The notes: generated from the sequence alone by a model not told the origin. 64,000 bases of DNA from Akkermansiaceae bacterium (GCA_018402445.1 JAGYIT010000014.1:1-64000); one strand, 5' to 3'; counted from the first letter of the stretch, positions 35,315 to 45,293 are shown. A program made the numbers and translations.

Positions 35315-36655
35315 ATGAAACCACTCTCTCTCATCGCAGCCCTTTGCTCCCTCATATCTCCCGCCGCCGCTGACAGCAAGCGCCCGAACCTGCTCATCAT
35401 CCTCACCGACGACCACGGCTACGGCGATGTCTCCGCCTACCAAGAAACCGATGTCCGCACGCCGAACATCGACCGCATCGGTTCCGAGGGCATCCTTTTC
35501 ACCGCCATGCGGGCCAACTGCACTGTCTGCTCGCCCTCCCGCGCCGCGATGCTCACCGGGCGCAACGCCGACCGCGTCGGCGTGCCCGGCGTGATCCGCA
35601 CTCATGCGGAAAACTCGTGGGGTTACTTCGATCCGGCGGTGCCCACGCTCGCCGACGAACTGAAACGCGCCGGCTACCACACCAGCCTCATCGGAAAATG
35701 GCATCTCGGCCTAGAATCCCCGAACCTGCCGAACGAGCGCGGCTTCGATTTCTTCCACGGCTTCGCCGGCGACATGATGGACGACTACTACAAACACGGT
35801 CGCCACGGGCAGAACTACATGCGGCGCAATAACGAGGTCATCAAACCCGAGGGCCACGCCACCGATCTCTTCACCGATTGGGCGATCGATGTTTTCCGCG
35901 AGCGCAAGGACTCCGGCCCCTTCTTCATGTTCCTCGCCTACAATGCCCCGCACTTCCCGATCCAACCGCCCAAGGAATGGTTCGAGAAAATCAAACAACG
36001 CCACCCGGACATGGATCCCGCCCGCGCCCGCAACGTCGCCTTCGTCGAGCACCTCGACCACAATGTGGGCCGCGTGCTTGATGCGCTCAAGGAAACCGGC
36101 CTGGCGGAAAACACCCTGCTTGTTTTCTCCGCGGACAACGGCGGCTCCCTCCCCCACGCCCAGAACAACGACCCGTGGCGCGGCGGCAAGCAGGAGCACT
36201 ACGACGGCGGACTGCGCGTCCCGTTCATGGCCCGCTGGCCCGCCGGTGTGAAGGCGGGCGCCCGCAGCGACTACCCCGGCCTGCTGTTCGACATCTTCCC
36301 CACCTTCCTCGAACTCGCCGGAGCCAAGGCGCCGGACGGCATCGATGCCGTGAGCCTCGGCCCCATCCTTCGCGGAACGGCGATTGAAACCCCTGAGCGC
36401 GAACTCTACTTCGTCCGCCGCGAGGGCGGGAAGCAGCATCAGGGCCAAGCCTATCACGCCCTCATCCGCGGCGATTGGAAGATCCTGCGCAACGATCCCT
36501 TCCGGACCTACGAACTCTACAACATCAAGGACGACCCACAGGAACAAAACGACCTCGCCAAGGCCAACCCCAAAATCCTCGAGGATCTCGCCACCGCCCT
36601 CTCCCGCCACATCCAACGAGGCGGCGCGGCTCCGTGGCAAGCACCCGGCCGGTAA
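35315..36655 (+). CDS. Secreted sulfatase
   Basis: 446 residues from ATG 35315 with a signal peptide (MKPLSLIAALCSLISPAAA). The N-terminal metal site is RPNLLIILTDDHGYGD. The formylglycine motif is CTVCSPSRAAMLTGR, with Cys at the modified position, so an anaerobic or FGE-type maturase would be needed. GKWHLG, DNGGSLPH and RGGKQEHYDGGLRVPF follow. It is a type I alkaline-phosphatase-superfamily sulfatase, probably acting on a sulfated glycan outside the cytoplasm. Confidence 0.92.
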   Translation: MKPLSLIAALCSLISPAAADSKRPNLLIILTDDHGYGDVSAYQETDVRTPNIDRIGSEGILFTAMRANCTVCSPSRAAMLTGRNADRVGVPGVIRTHAENSWGYFDPAVPTLADELKRAGYHTSLIGKWHLGLESPNLPNERGFDFFHGFAGDMMDDYYKHGRHGQNYMRRNNEVIKPEGHATDLFTDWAIDVFRERKDSGPFFMFLAYNAPHFPIQPPKEWFEKIKQRHPDMDPARARNVAFVEHLDHNVGRVLDALKETGLAENTLLVFSADNGGSLPHAQNNDPWRGGKQEHYDGGLRVPFMARWPAGVKAGARSDYPGLLFDIFPTFLELAGAKAPDGIDAVSLGPILRGTAIETPERELYFVRREGGKQHQGQAYHALIRGDWKILRNDPFRTYELYNIKDDPQEQNDLAKANPKILEDLATALSRHIQRGGAAPWQAPGR

Positions 36656-36697
36656 GGCATTCCAATCATCAATATTCAATAATCAATCGGCCCCCTC

Positions 36698-37528
36698 ATG
36701 AACCTCACCCTCATCCGCCATCTCTGGGGCGTCGATCACACCCACGGTCTCGACCACTACCTGCCGCGCTGGCGCGAGGTCGGTTACACGGCGGTGGAAA
36801 GCGCGATACGTTTTTCGCCGGATCGCGGGGCTTTGCTCGGTTTCCTGAAAACCAGCGGCATGAGGCTGGTGCCCCAGGTTTTCACCAACGACTTCACGCC
36901 CGGCGGCAGCGTGCGCGTGCATCTCGATTCGCTGAAAGAGCAGATCGACGAAACCCTCGACCTCGATCCCCTCTTCGTCAACGCCCACAGCGGCTCCGAC
37001 ACATGGAGCCACGCGGAGGCCGTGGATTTCTACGGCGCGGCGCTGGAGCTGGAGAAATCGCTCGGCATCACCCTCTGCCACGAAACGCACCGCCTGCGCT
37101 ATTTCGCGAATCCCTGGGCCACCCGCCCCATCCTTGAAACGTATCCGGATCTCAGGCTCGTCTGCGACTTCAGCCACTGGGTCTGCGTGGCCGAGCGGCT
37201 GCTGCCGGATTGCGATGAAATCATCCAACTCGCGGCCGACCGCTGCCACCTGATCCATGCGCGCGTCGGACACGAGGAAGGGCCGCAGGTTTCCGATCCT
37301 CGCGCGCCCGAGTGGCAGCTTCATCTAACAGCCCACGAAAGCTGGTGGGACATCATCTGGGATTCGCAGAAACGCCGCGGCATGGAAACCACCTACCTCA
37401 CGCCCGAGTTCGGCCCGCCGCCCTACATGCCCACCCTGCCTCACACCGGCGCGCCCGTCGCCGACCTCGCGGACATCTGCGACTGGATGGCCCGCCGCGA
37501 AGAAACCCGTTTTTCAAAGCGAGCATGA
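36698..37528 (+). CDS. Sugar phosphate isomerase/epimerase-like TIM barrel
   Basis: 276 residues. The xylose-isomerase-like barrel is shown by LFVNAHSGSDTWS, LCHETHRLRYFANPW, LRLVCDFSHWVC and HLIHARVGHEEGPQVSDPRAPEW, which carry the His/Glu/Asp metal ligands. It follows the sulfatase by 42 bases, and its stop overlaps the start of the epimerase gene. Exact substrate unknown; sugar isomerisation fits the region. Confidence 0.75.
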   Translation: MNLTLIRHLWGVDHTHGLDHYLPRWREVGYTAVESAIRFSPDRGALLGFLKTSGMRLVPQVFTNDFTPGGSVRVHLDSLKEQIDETLDLDPLFVNAHSGSDTWSHAEAVDFYGAALELEKSLGITLCHETHRLRYFANPWATRPILETYPDLRLVCDFSHWVCVAERLLPDCDEIIQLAADRCHLIHARVGHEEGPQVSDPRAPEWQLHLTAHESWWDIIWDSQKRRGMETTYLTPEFGPPPYMPTLPHTGAPVADLADICDWMARREETRFSKRA

Positions 37529-38603
37529 ACAAGCCCAGCGTCGAACATCGTTTAGCCGGAACCCTGTCCGATGGCCGCGAGGTCGGGGCGTGGACTCTGA
37601 GGAACGGCCATGGCATGTCCTGCGAGGTGCTGGAATACGGGGCAACGCTCAGCCAGCTTTGGGTGCCGGATCGGCATGGCGTGGCGGTGGATGTGCTGCT
37701 GGGCTTTGATCGGTTGGAGGATTGGGAGAAACGGAACGAATCGTTTTTCGGCGTCGTCGCCGGGCGGGTGGCGGGGCGGATTCCCAACGGAATATTGAGG
37801 ATCGCGGGCCGTGAATTTCATCTGGCGAAAAATGATAGGGGAACCATCTGCACGGCGGCTTGATGGGCTTGGACAAGCGGCTCTGGTTGGGCGAAGCGGT
37901 GACGGACGGAACGGGTGCTGTCGGGGTTCGCCTGCGCTACATCAGCCCGGATGGCGAGGAGGGTTATCCCAGCGAAGTCAGGATGGCGGTGACGTATTGG
38001 CTGACGGCGGCGGGCGAGCTAGTTTTCGAAACGGAGGCGGAAAGCGATCAGGTCACGCCCATCGCCCTCGCCCAGCACGGCTATTTCAATCTGGCGGGCG
38101 CGGCCAGCGGCGCGGCGACCGATCATATCGTGCGGATTTTTTCCGACGAGGTGATGAAAACGGATGAGATCATGACGCCACTCGGAATCGCCGAACCGGT
38201 GGATGGCATGGCCGCCGACATGCGGGAGGGCAGACGCATCGGTGATGTCCTCCCGTTGATCTGGCAAGAGCATGGTGATCTCTACCGCTTGGGGAGGGAC
38301 GGGGAGATGAAGATCGCGGCGAAAATCACGGACCCCCTCAGCGGGCGGGAGATGACCGTGAGCACGACGCACGGCTTCATGCAGTTCTACGCCGCCGGTC
38401 ACCTCGATGGCACCACGCGCGGCAAAGGTGGCGCGGCCTATCCGCGCCATGCGGGCCTGTGTTTCGAGTGCCAAGGCTATCCCGATCCTGGCGCGGGCTT
38501 CGGGGATACGTTGTTGAAACCCGGAGAAATCCAGCGCCATCGGACGGTTTATGGTTTTGCCACAGGTGGCCAAATCTCAATCTGTTATTCTAACCGCGAA
38601 TGA
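37525..38603 (+). pseudogene. galM: Aldose 1-epimerase, split by one-base deletion
   Basis: The ATG at 37525 overlaps the preceding stop. The first part holds GATLSQLWVPDRHG, FFGVVAGRVAGRIPNG and FHLAKNDRG, then the frame breaks in GGGG at 37838-37841. Restoring one G gives NDRGNHLHGGLMGLDKRLW, the classic NxxxxxLHGG site of mutarotases. Catalytic His and Glu regions (HGYFNLAG, GLCFECQ) follow. About 359 residues repaired. It interconverts sugar anomers. Probably a sequencing artefact or recent mutation. Confidence 0.8.
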
Positions 38604-38618
38604 AGAAATAAAATCAGG
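38570..38618. repeat. Fragment of dispersed GCGAATGAA element
   Basis: Carries ATCTCAATCTGTTATTCTAA followed by CCGCGAATGAAG, matching ATCTCAATCTGATATTCTAA at 43230-43249. It overlaps the end of the epimerase gene. Confidence 0.6.
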
Positions 38619-38658
38619 ACTTTTTACAAGGAGAGCGATTCCGTGCGCGTACATGTCC

Positions 38659-39339
38659 TCATTCGTCCCGCTCCGTCCGTTCCGACACCGCATGGAAGGC
38701 GAGCTGGCGGGTGCGCGGGGAGATGTAGGCGAAGAGATATCTCCGGAATCGCGTGTCGATGTGCCAGTTTTCCGTGCTGGCCAGTTTCCACCGGCTGTCC
38801 TCTTCGAGGCTGATCAGCACGGGGACGCTGACCATCCCGTCACCGCGGGGCGCTCCCAGCAGCCCGGATTTGCCGGGGTCGATGAGGACGGGTTTTGCCT
38901 CGCCGGACTTGATGGCGAGGCGATGGCTGGTGGCGTTGATGATGAAGCGGTCGCCGCCACGGATAAGAGAGAGGGGGGTATTGACCTTAAGCACCCTGTA
39001 GCCTTTCTCCACCGCGATGAACAGGAGAAGGAGATCCTTCCGCTCGTTCTCCGCGATAGGCAGTGAGATTTCCGGCAGTTCCGCATTGCCGCGCCGGAAG
39101 TCGAGGAAACGCCCGTCGCGCAAGGTCGCCTTATGCGGGCCACCGATGTGGGTTAGGGGAACTTCGACTTCCACATCGCCGCCCGCACCGGCCTTGAATA
39201 CGGGGCTTGCCTGATCGCCGGGATCGAAGCGAGTGACGCGGAAGTCGATCCGGGAGGCACCATCGGTTTGGCTCTGCGCGGCGGCGAAGCCGGATGAGAA
39301 AAGCATCAGCGCGCATGCTATGAGGAATACGGGGTTCAT
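38659..39339 (-). CDS. Small exported partner of giant prepilin (cassette copy 2)
   Basis: 226 residues from ATG 39339, overlapping the prepilin stop. Signal peptide MNPVFLIACALMLFSSGFAAAQS, then a beta-rich protein. It ends with RFRRYLFAYISPRTRQLAFHAVSE, matching the position of RSYVFFFLNERTKRVDYRAVDE in copy 1. Overall identity is low, which suggests an old duplication. No enzymatic motif. Probably surface or periplasm exposed. Confidence 0.65.
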   Translation of the reverse strand: MNPVFLIACALMLFSSGFAAAQSQTDGASRIDFRVTRFDPGDQASPVFKAGAGGDVEVEVPLTHIGGPHKATLRDGRFLDFRRGNAELPEISLPIAENERKDLLLLFIAVEKGYRVLKVNTPLSLIRGGDRFIINATSHRLAIKSGEAKPVLIDPGKSGLLGAPRGDGMVSVPVLISLEEDSRWKLASTENWHIDTRFRRYLFAYISPRTRQLAFHAVSERTERDE

Positions 39340-42300
39340 ATGGAAGCTTCGAGGTTCTGGACTTCCGGGGAGGTGAGCCAACGGAATGAGGCCATGGTGA
39401 AGCGGCGTCCGAATGTGCGGTTGGCCTCGTTGAGACCGGCATGCGGCGTGAAGGCGGGGTCTGCCGGGTCGATGTATCCCGGGACGCGCTGGACTATGGC
39501 CTCGCACCAGGCGCGGGCGATGATGGTCTCGCCATCTGCGGAGCGCGCCTCGCCGTAGGCACGGATCAGGAAGGTGTCGGAGCGCGCCTGCATGATCGGC
39601 GCGATGGGCGTGAGCAAGTCCGCCTGGTTGATGTAGGCGGGTGTTCCCTGGTAGCGGGATCCCAAGGCCGCAGCGGGAAATTTGTATTGGGTTCCAGCGA
39701 TGTCGGCCTGCCTGATTTCGTTGGCTCCGCCGTGGTAGTCGCGGTTGATATCGACTTTCGGATCCTCCAGCGCCGCCTGGAGCGCGCCGTATTTCGCCAT
39801 TTCCACATCATTGGTGAGGCGGCGGTTGACGAACTCTCCCAGCGAGCGGAAGGGGCCGCGTTTCTTCACCTGCCGCACCACCGCCTCGGCGAGCTGGCAG
39901 ATCTCCTCCTCGGTCAGTTCACGGTAGCCGAGCCAGCGGCTCGCCTCGGTGGCGGTGCCGGTGGCCGGATTCGGGTTGCGGCTGATGACATGACTCCCGC
40001 GCTCCCGTCCCTCCAACCGGCTATCGCCTAGCATGAGCACCGGACGTTTTCGGTTGGCCGCAGAAAGGACGACCGTCCATGCGGGGACGGATGTCGAATT
40101 GATGTTGAAGCCGCCATCCACCATGAGTTCCGCGGCGGCTCTGAGGTGGGCGTCAGGTCGTGCACCATTTCCAACCGTAAGGAGATCCAGGATGCCGGAA
40201 GCGCTTGATGCCGCGGCATCGTATGGCCGGTAGGCGGCGATAGGCAGCGGGGTTTTTCCACTGAAGAAATCTTCCACGACCGTGCGCAGGGTTCGCTTGG
40301 CCCCGTATCTGCCGAACACCGGCCCTTCCTGTGCGGCCATAGAGGAAAAGAAATAGGAGTCAAAGAGCAGGTGGTTGGCGGCGTAGCTGCGGTCCACCAC
40401 CTGCGCGGGCGCTCCCGGAATTGTGTAGTCGGCACTGTTGAACCAAGCCCGGTTGTCGTAAGTGCGGCCGGCGATGTCACCGCCCTGCCATGGGAAATAC
40501 TGTCCGAGATGGAAAGGAAACGAGGCCTCGCGGGTCAAGGCGGGCGGCAGGCCGGGCGAGGCGAAGGAGTTTCCGATGGCGTGATTCTGCTGATAATAGC
40601 CGCTCGCGTTGAGCGCCTCGATAGGCAGCAGCGGTAGATTCTGCAACTGTGCCAGCGACGTCATCGGGGCGAGCGGAATGGGAGCCGAGACGATCCGCGA
40701 CTGACCGCCCGGCCGGTTGCTGGGACCGAAGAACGGGACGTTCTGGAACAACCCCTCGGTGCCGTTGACCTGCTCGAAAGTGATCGTGTAGGGGTGCGCG
40801 TAAAAGGGCGTCGAGGCATCCACACCTCTGCCTGAATGCTTGGTGGACGAGGTGACGGCGGCATAGGGATGGAAGGGAATGTTGTGCAGCCAGGTCTTGT
40901 TGGGGAGCGCCGGTTCGTCGAGTGTCTTGAGGCGAATGTCGAGGAGCAGGAACGGCATGGGATTGTTATCCAGATCCGCGAAGGTTCTTTGGGGGAAGTT
41001 CCGTTCCGAGAGGAAAGCGATGCGAGGGTTGGCCGCTTCATGCCGCCAGGCGACCTGGGACGAGAACATCTGCTTCTGGAAGCGCGCCGGGTGTCCTGCA
41101 TGGACTGCGCGGGGTTCGCAGCGAAAGTCAAAGGTGGTTTGGAACTGTTGGCCGGCATAAGACGTGTTGCTGGTTTCCCAGCTGGCGAGTGCCGTGGAGA
41201 TGGCGATCCGGTCCGTGGGGTTGCCGCTGATGTTCCCCAGGTCGCGCGGTTGGCCGGCGCGGTTGGGAAGCCACGCGGGTGGGCTGGCGATCATGTTGTG
41301 GGCATGGAAACCGCCACTTTGCGACGAGTTGTAGGTCAGGGTTTTCGCCTCACCGGGTGCGAGGGTCAGGCTCGGCCCGGTGGAGCCGCCCACCCGCATC
41401 GTCATGTTGCCGTGCGGCCATCCCCAGTTGTAATTACCATTGAACGTGCCGCGACCAGTGAGCGGGTGTTTCACGCCGGCTTTGAAGACCGTATGCTCCA
41501 TCGGCAATGTGTGGAGGAACGTGCTCCATTCCGTTACTCTCATCGGCACATTGTAAGGATTCCAGAGTGTCACAACAGGATAGCTATACATGCGCATGGC
41601 GTAATTGGTGCTTCCCCCCTGGCGCTGCAGCCCCAAGGAGACGAGCATTTGCAGCCGTACCACCACGGGCGTGATGCGCGTGACGCCGCTGTTCCAACCC
41701 GGATTGCTGATTGGATCGATATCGGGGGTGGTAAACAGCATCGCGCTCACGGGAAGGTCCTTCTGGTCGGCGAGCTGCCTGCGGTGCATGTGATACCAAT
41801 GGTGGAGATGCTTCCATGCAAGCGTGTCGTGATAGTCGGGATTGCTGAGGGCGATTTCGCCGTTTGGGCCGAGCGGCCCCTGCGGCATGCCGCCGGCTCC
41901 CCCGGCACGGCCCCAGCCCTGGAGCCAGTTGATATCGGTGCGCTCGAGGTAAAGGCTGAGATCCTTGCGGAGCTCTTCCCGGGTCACATCGGCCAGCACG
42001 CTGCGAGGGTGGGGGGAGAGGTCGTGGAAAAAATTCCCCGCATCCGCCGAGGCAACGACCAGCGGCAGCGTGCCACGGCTGATCAGCTTCTCGCTGGTTT
42101 CGGTGTTGGCCGGAAAATCCCGAAAAGCGTCCAGCGTGAGCAAGCCGTGGGGGCCGGGGGTGGCCGCCCGGGCGAGCAGGTTGGCCGCAGGCGGGTTGTC
42201 CTTGCGGTCCGCGTCATCGCGCGGGTTGATGAGAGCCTTGCAGTTTTCATCACCCACCCACCATGCGAAGCCGCCGCGGGCGGTTCGCACCCGGCCGGCC

Positions 42301-42836
42301 TGGACCTTGGCGGGGGCGACATCCGGGCGGGACGGCGGATTGGCGAGTGTGACCGGTTCAAGGAGCGCGCCGTCGCGGGCGAAATCGGTTGTTTCGAGCT
42401 GTTGGGACTGGGCGTTCGAAACCAGCCATTTCCGGAATGATGAATCGCGGCCGTAATCCGGCGTTTCGTCCAGCATTTCCCGCCTCGCCGCCCAGACGCC
42501 GGTCAGGTGCGGGTATCTCACTCCATCGGGCGCGGGAGTCTCCGGATTTCCATCCAGGATGGCGGCGGGAGCGGTGATGGCGCCGTCCCTACCCAGTGAT
42601 TTCTGGAGTTCCCCGATGGCCAACATCAGCCCCATCCGGGCATTCGCCCGCGCCTCGGCCTCGGCACTACCCCGCGCAGCCGTGCGCAGGGAGACCGCGG
42701 AGAGCGAGAGAAGCCCGACGGCGATCACTGTCAGCAGAATCATCAGAGAGAGGGTTACCACCAATGCGAAGCCCCCGCTGCGGCCTTTATGGCAGGGGGC
42801 ACGCGGGATGTTGTGGGATGCTTTGGGTTTCATCAT
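39336..42836 (-). CDS. Giant prepilin-like exported protein (cassette copy 2)
   Basis: 1166 residues from ATG 42836 (the frame can be extended to 42902). The prepilin leader is SGGFALVVTLSLMILLTVIAVGLLSLS, followed by EARANARMGLMLAIGELQKS, nearly identical to copy 1. The C-terminus has QADLLTPIAPIMQARSDTFLIRAYGEAR, RAWCEAI, FGRRFTMASFRWL. It would be processed by a prepilin peptidase and anchored or assembled in the envelope. Together with its partner it forms a divergent second copy of the 31-35 kb cassette. Confidence 0.7.
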   Translation of the reverse strand: MMKPKASHNIPRAPCHKGRSGGFALVVTLSLMILLTVIAVGLLSLSAVSLRTAARGSAEAEARANARMGLMLAIGELQKSLGRDGAITAPAAILDGNPETPAPDGVRYPHLTGVWAARREMLDETPDYGRDSSFRKWLVSNAQSQQLETTDFARDGALLEPVTLANPPSRPDVAPAKVQAGRVRTARGGFAWWVGDENCKALINPRDDADRKDNPPAANLLARAATPGPHGLLTLDAFRDFPANTETSEKLISRGTLPLVVASADAGNFFHDLSPHPRSVLADVTREELRKDLSLYLERTDINWLQGWGRAGGAGGMPQGPLGPNGEIALSNPDYHDTLAWKHLHHWYHMHRRQLADQKDLPVSAMLFTTPDIDPISNPGWNSGVTRITPVVVRLQMLVSLGLQRQGGSTNYAMRMYSYPVVTLWNPYNVPMRVTEWSTFLHTLPMEHTVFKAGVKHPLTGRGTFNGNYNWGWPHGNMTMRVGGSTGPSLTLAPGEAKTLTYNSSQSGGFHAHNMIASPPAWLPNRAGQPRDLGNISGNPTDRIAISTALASWETSNTSYAGQQFQTTFDFRCEPRAVHAGHPARFQKQMFSSQVAWRHEAANPRIAFLSERNFPQRTFADLDNNPMPFLLLDIRLKTLDEPALPNKTWLHNIPFHPYAAVTSSTKHSGRGVDASTPFYAHPYTITFEQVNGTEGLFQNVPFFGPSNRPGGQSRIVSAPIPLAPMTSLAQLQNLPLLPIEALNASGYYQQNHAIGNSFASPGLPPALTREASFPFHLGQYFPWQGGDIAGRTYDNRAWFNSADYTIPGAPAQVVDRSYAANHLLFDSYFFSSMAAQEGPVFGRYGAKRTLRTVVEDFFSGKTPLPIAAYRPYDAAASSASGILDLLTVGNGARPDAHLRAAAELMVDGGFNINSTSVPAWTVVLSAANRKRPVLMLGDSRLEGRERGSHVISRNPNPATGTATEASRWLGYRELTEEEICQLAEAVVRQVKKRGPFRSLGEFVNRRLTNDVEMAKYGALQAALEDPKVDINRDYHGGANEIRQADIAGTQYKFPAAALGSRYQGTPAYINQADLLTPIAPIMQARSDTFLIRAYGEARSADGETIIARAWCEAIVQRVPGYIDPADPAFTPHAGLNEANRTFGRRFTMASFRWLTSPEVQNLEASI

Positions 42837-43019
42837 GTTCCGGTTGGGATGTTCCGGATTGAGTGGGAGTAATGCGGGAAGGATCGACCTTTCGTTAACC
42901 ACTTCAACGGCGGCATCCTGGCTTTTGACGTGTCCCGCGGAAAGAAAAAATTCGCCGGGTTCACATTTCCGCTGGAGGAGAAAAGGAATCGCGCTGATGA
43001 TCGTTTGCGACTAGCCGAA

Positions 43020-43156
43020 GATGCGGCCGTTTGCACGCGGCGGCGGCGCAGCAGGCAGAGCACACCGAGACCGCCGAGCAGGGCGGTGGAAGTCTCAAGA
43101 ACTACTGATCCGAATTCCGCCGTATCGCCCAGCCGCCGAATGACCTCCTGATCGCA
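43020..43156 (-). pseudogene. PEP-CTERM-like sorting tail fragment
   Basis: The minus frame reads ETSTALLGGLGVLCLLRRRR, a hydrophobic helix with a basic end, as in PEP-CTERM sorting signals, where PEPS precedes the helix. Here the Pro is missing (ETSTA). No gene body is attached in frame (stop TGA at 43157-43159). It looks like an orphaned C-terminus. Confidence 0.45.
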
Positions 43157-43229
43157 TCAGCTACGTAAAGGGGCAACGCCCCCAACGGTGACCCAAATAC
43201 AGTTTATAGTTTTACAACGGACAGGGAGA

Positions 43230-43364
43230 TCTCAATCTGATATTCTAAATGCGAATGAACGCCAATCCGACTTCGCCGAGGCGACGACGGACAGGTGGCC
43301 GCGAATGAAAAAATGAAATGATCCTTCCGAATTCGCGAACTTTCGCGTTCATTCGCGGTTGAAT
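43230..43364. repeat. Inverted-repeat intergenic element (GCGAATGAACGC type)
   Basis: The left part (ATTCTAAATGCGAATGAACGCCAATC) is answered by ATTCGCGAACTTTCGCGTTCATTCGCGG at 43332-43360. It has an extra internal CCGCGAATGAAAAAATG at 43300-43316. It lies directly upstream of the Gfo/Idh/MocA gene. Confidence 0.7.
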
Positions 43365-43388
43365 CTTCAAAAAACAGGAACCCTTGGC

Positions 43389-44448
43389 ATGAGTGGACAA
43401 ATAAATCATCGGATCGGCGTGCTGGGCAGCGGCTTCATCGTGTGCGAGTGCCATCTACCCAGCTATGCCAAGGCGGGCTACCAGGTGGTCGCCATCGCCT
43501 CGCGGACGAAGGAAAAGGCGGCCGTCCGTCGCGGAACAATACAGCATCCCCACTGTCCATGACGATTACGAATCTTTGTTAGACGACGCATCCATCGAGG
43601 TGCTGGATATCGCGGTGCCGCCGCAACAACAACCGCCCCTGATCCGCGCGGCCTGCGCGAAAGGCACCGCGAAAGCCATCCTCGCCCAGAAGCCGCTCAC
43701 GCTGGATTTCGCGGAGGCCAAGGAGCTGGTGAAACTTTGCCGCGAGGCGGGCATCCTCCTAGCCGTAAACCAGAACATGCGCCACGATCCCTCGGTCAAG
43801 GCGGTCAAAGCCATGATCGAACGCGGCGAGCTGGGCGAGCCGGTGTTCGCGACGATCGACATGCGCGGCATCCCCCACTGGCAGCCGTGGCAAGCGGAAA
43901 CGGGAGGCGCGACCATGAAGATCATGTCGATCCACCACCTCGACTGCATGCGCCACTGGTTCGGCGATCCCGAACGGATTTTCTGCAGCGTGAGGCCGGA
44001 TCCGCGCACGGTGTTTCCCCACCACGACGGCATCTGCACCTACATCCTCGAATACGCCAACGGGATGCGGGCGGTGATCATCGATGACGTATGGACCGGT
44101 CCCGCGAAAGAGGGCGCTCCGGCGGACATCCGCATCGAGTGGCGCATCGAGGGTCTCGACGGCCTCGCCATCGGTGACATCGGCTGGTGCAAAGATCCCT
44201 ACACTTCGCCCTCGGCCATGCGATACGGGCGCAAGGGCGACTCGGCGATGCAAGTGGCCGCGCTCGACGGCTCGTGGTTTCCCGACGCCTTCGCCGGAAC
44301 CATGGGCGACGTGCTCCATGCCCTCGACAGCGGCGGCGACTGCGCCCTCAGCGCCGAGGACAACTTGAAAACCCTTGCTCTGATCGAAGCGGCGGAACGC
44401 AGCGTGCGGGAAAAAAGATCCGTCGCGCTCGCGGAAATCATTTCGTAA
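43389..44448 (+). pseudogene. Gfo/Idh/MocA oxidoreductase, split by one-base insertion
   Basis: ATG 43389. The NAD site is RIGVLGSGFIVCECHLPSYAK. The first frame is lost at 43524; removing one G gives KEKAASVAEQYSIPTVHDDYESLL and the protein continues to 44448, about 352 residues. AQKPLTLDFAEAKEL is the EKP-like motif region (Lys present, AQKP), and GATMKIMSIHHLDCMRHWFG carries the catalytic H-x-x-D. It oxidises or epimerises a sugar with NAD(P). It is the first gene of a likely operon ending near 47576. Confidence 0.75.
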
Positions 44449-44459
44449 AAATCAAAACC

Positions 44460-45281
44460 ATGAAACTGGGAATCATAGACAGCGCGTTCGAGCAGGCGGG
44501 GATGGATCGCATCACCGGATTGGAACACATCGCCCGCATCGGGTTCGATTGTGTGGATATTTTCATCGAGGCCATGAGGGTGAGTGATGATGAAAAGCGG
44601 AAGATCGCCGCGGTCTGCGAGAGGAAAAACCTCCCCATCATTTCCCTGCCCGTCGTCGCGGCCGGCCTAATTGATTTCAACGAACCGGTGCGCGAGTTCC
44701 ATGTCGCGCGCTGCAAAAAATTCGTCGATCTCGCGGCGGACTGGGGCGCGAAAAACATCCTGCTCGTGCTCGGCGAATACATCTGGCAGCGCGAGGTCAT
44801 CCCGCCCGAGGCGCAGTGGCAATGGGGCATCGACACCTGCCGCGAGATCGGCGACTACGCCGGAAACAAGGGCGTGGACATCGCCCTAGAGCTGGAACCT
44901 TTCCGCCTGAGCCTGCTCAACAACGTCAAGGAAATGGTTCGCTTCATCGACGACTGCGACCATCCGCACATCCGCGCGAACATCGACATCTCGCACCTCG
45001 CCCTAGCGGACGTCAGCCCCGAAGAACTGACAACCCTCAAAGACAAGGCGATCCATGTCCACATCAGCGATTGCGACGGCAAGGTGCACGGCGACCTCCC
45101 GCCCGGACGCGGAGTCGTGAAATTCTCGCCCTACCTCAACGCCATCAGGGAACTGGCGATCGACGGGGTGGTTTCCATCGAACTGGAATATTCGCCCGAT
45201 CCCTCGCGTATCGTCGAATGGGTGGAGGAAGCCTACCGCGAAACCGACCGCATCATGCGGCTGTGCGACCTCCGCGGATAA
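44460..45281 (+). CDS. Sugar phosphate isomerase/epimerase-like TIM barrel
   Basis: 273 residues from ATG 44460. Family segments: MKLGIIDSAFEQAGMDRITG, ALELEPFRLSLLNNVKEM, ANIDISHLALADVSPEEL and HVHISDCDGKVHGDLPPGRGVVKF with Glu/Asp/His metal ligands. The D-tagatose-3-epimerase/xylose isomerase superfamily is clear. It follows the Gfo/Idh/MocA gene by 11 bases and precedes the fusion gene by 12 bases, so the three form an operon. Confidence 0.8.
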   Translation: MKLGIIDSAFEQAGMDRITGLEHIARIGFDCVDIFIEAMRVSDDEKRKIAAVCERKNLPIISLPVVAAGLIDFNEPVREFHVARCKKFVDLAADWGAKNILLVLGEYIWQREVIPPEAQWQWGIDTCREIGDYAGNKGVDIALELEPFRLSLLNNVKEMVRFIDDCDHPHIRANIDISHLALADVSPEELTTLKDKAIHVHISDCDGKVHGDLPPGRGVVKFSPYLNAIRELAIDGVVSIELEYSPDPSRIVEWVEEAYRETDRIMRLCDLRG

Positions 45282-45293
45282 AGGAAACACACG

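Noticed and set aside
29359..42440. Long antisense frames, e.g. 29359-30597 minus (412 codons) and 40836-42440 plus (534 codons)
   Set aside because: They lie opposite well-supported genes with recognisable motifs. High GC at third positions opens long opposite frames; the products have low-complexity, domain-free composition.
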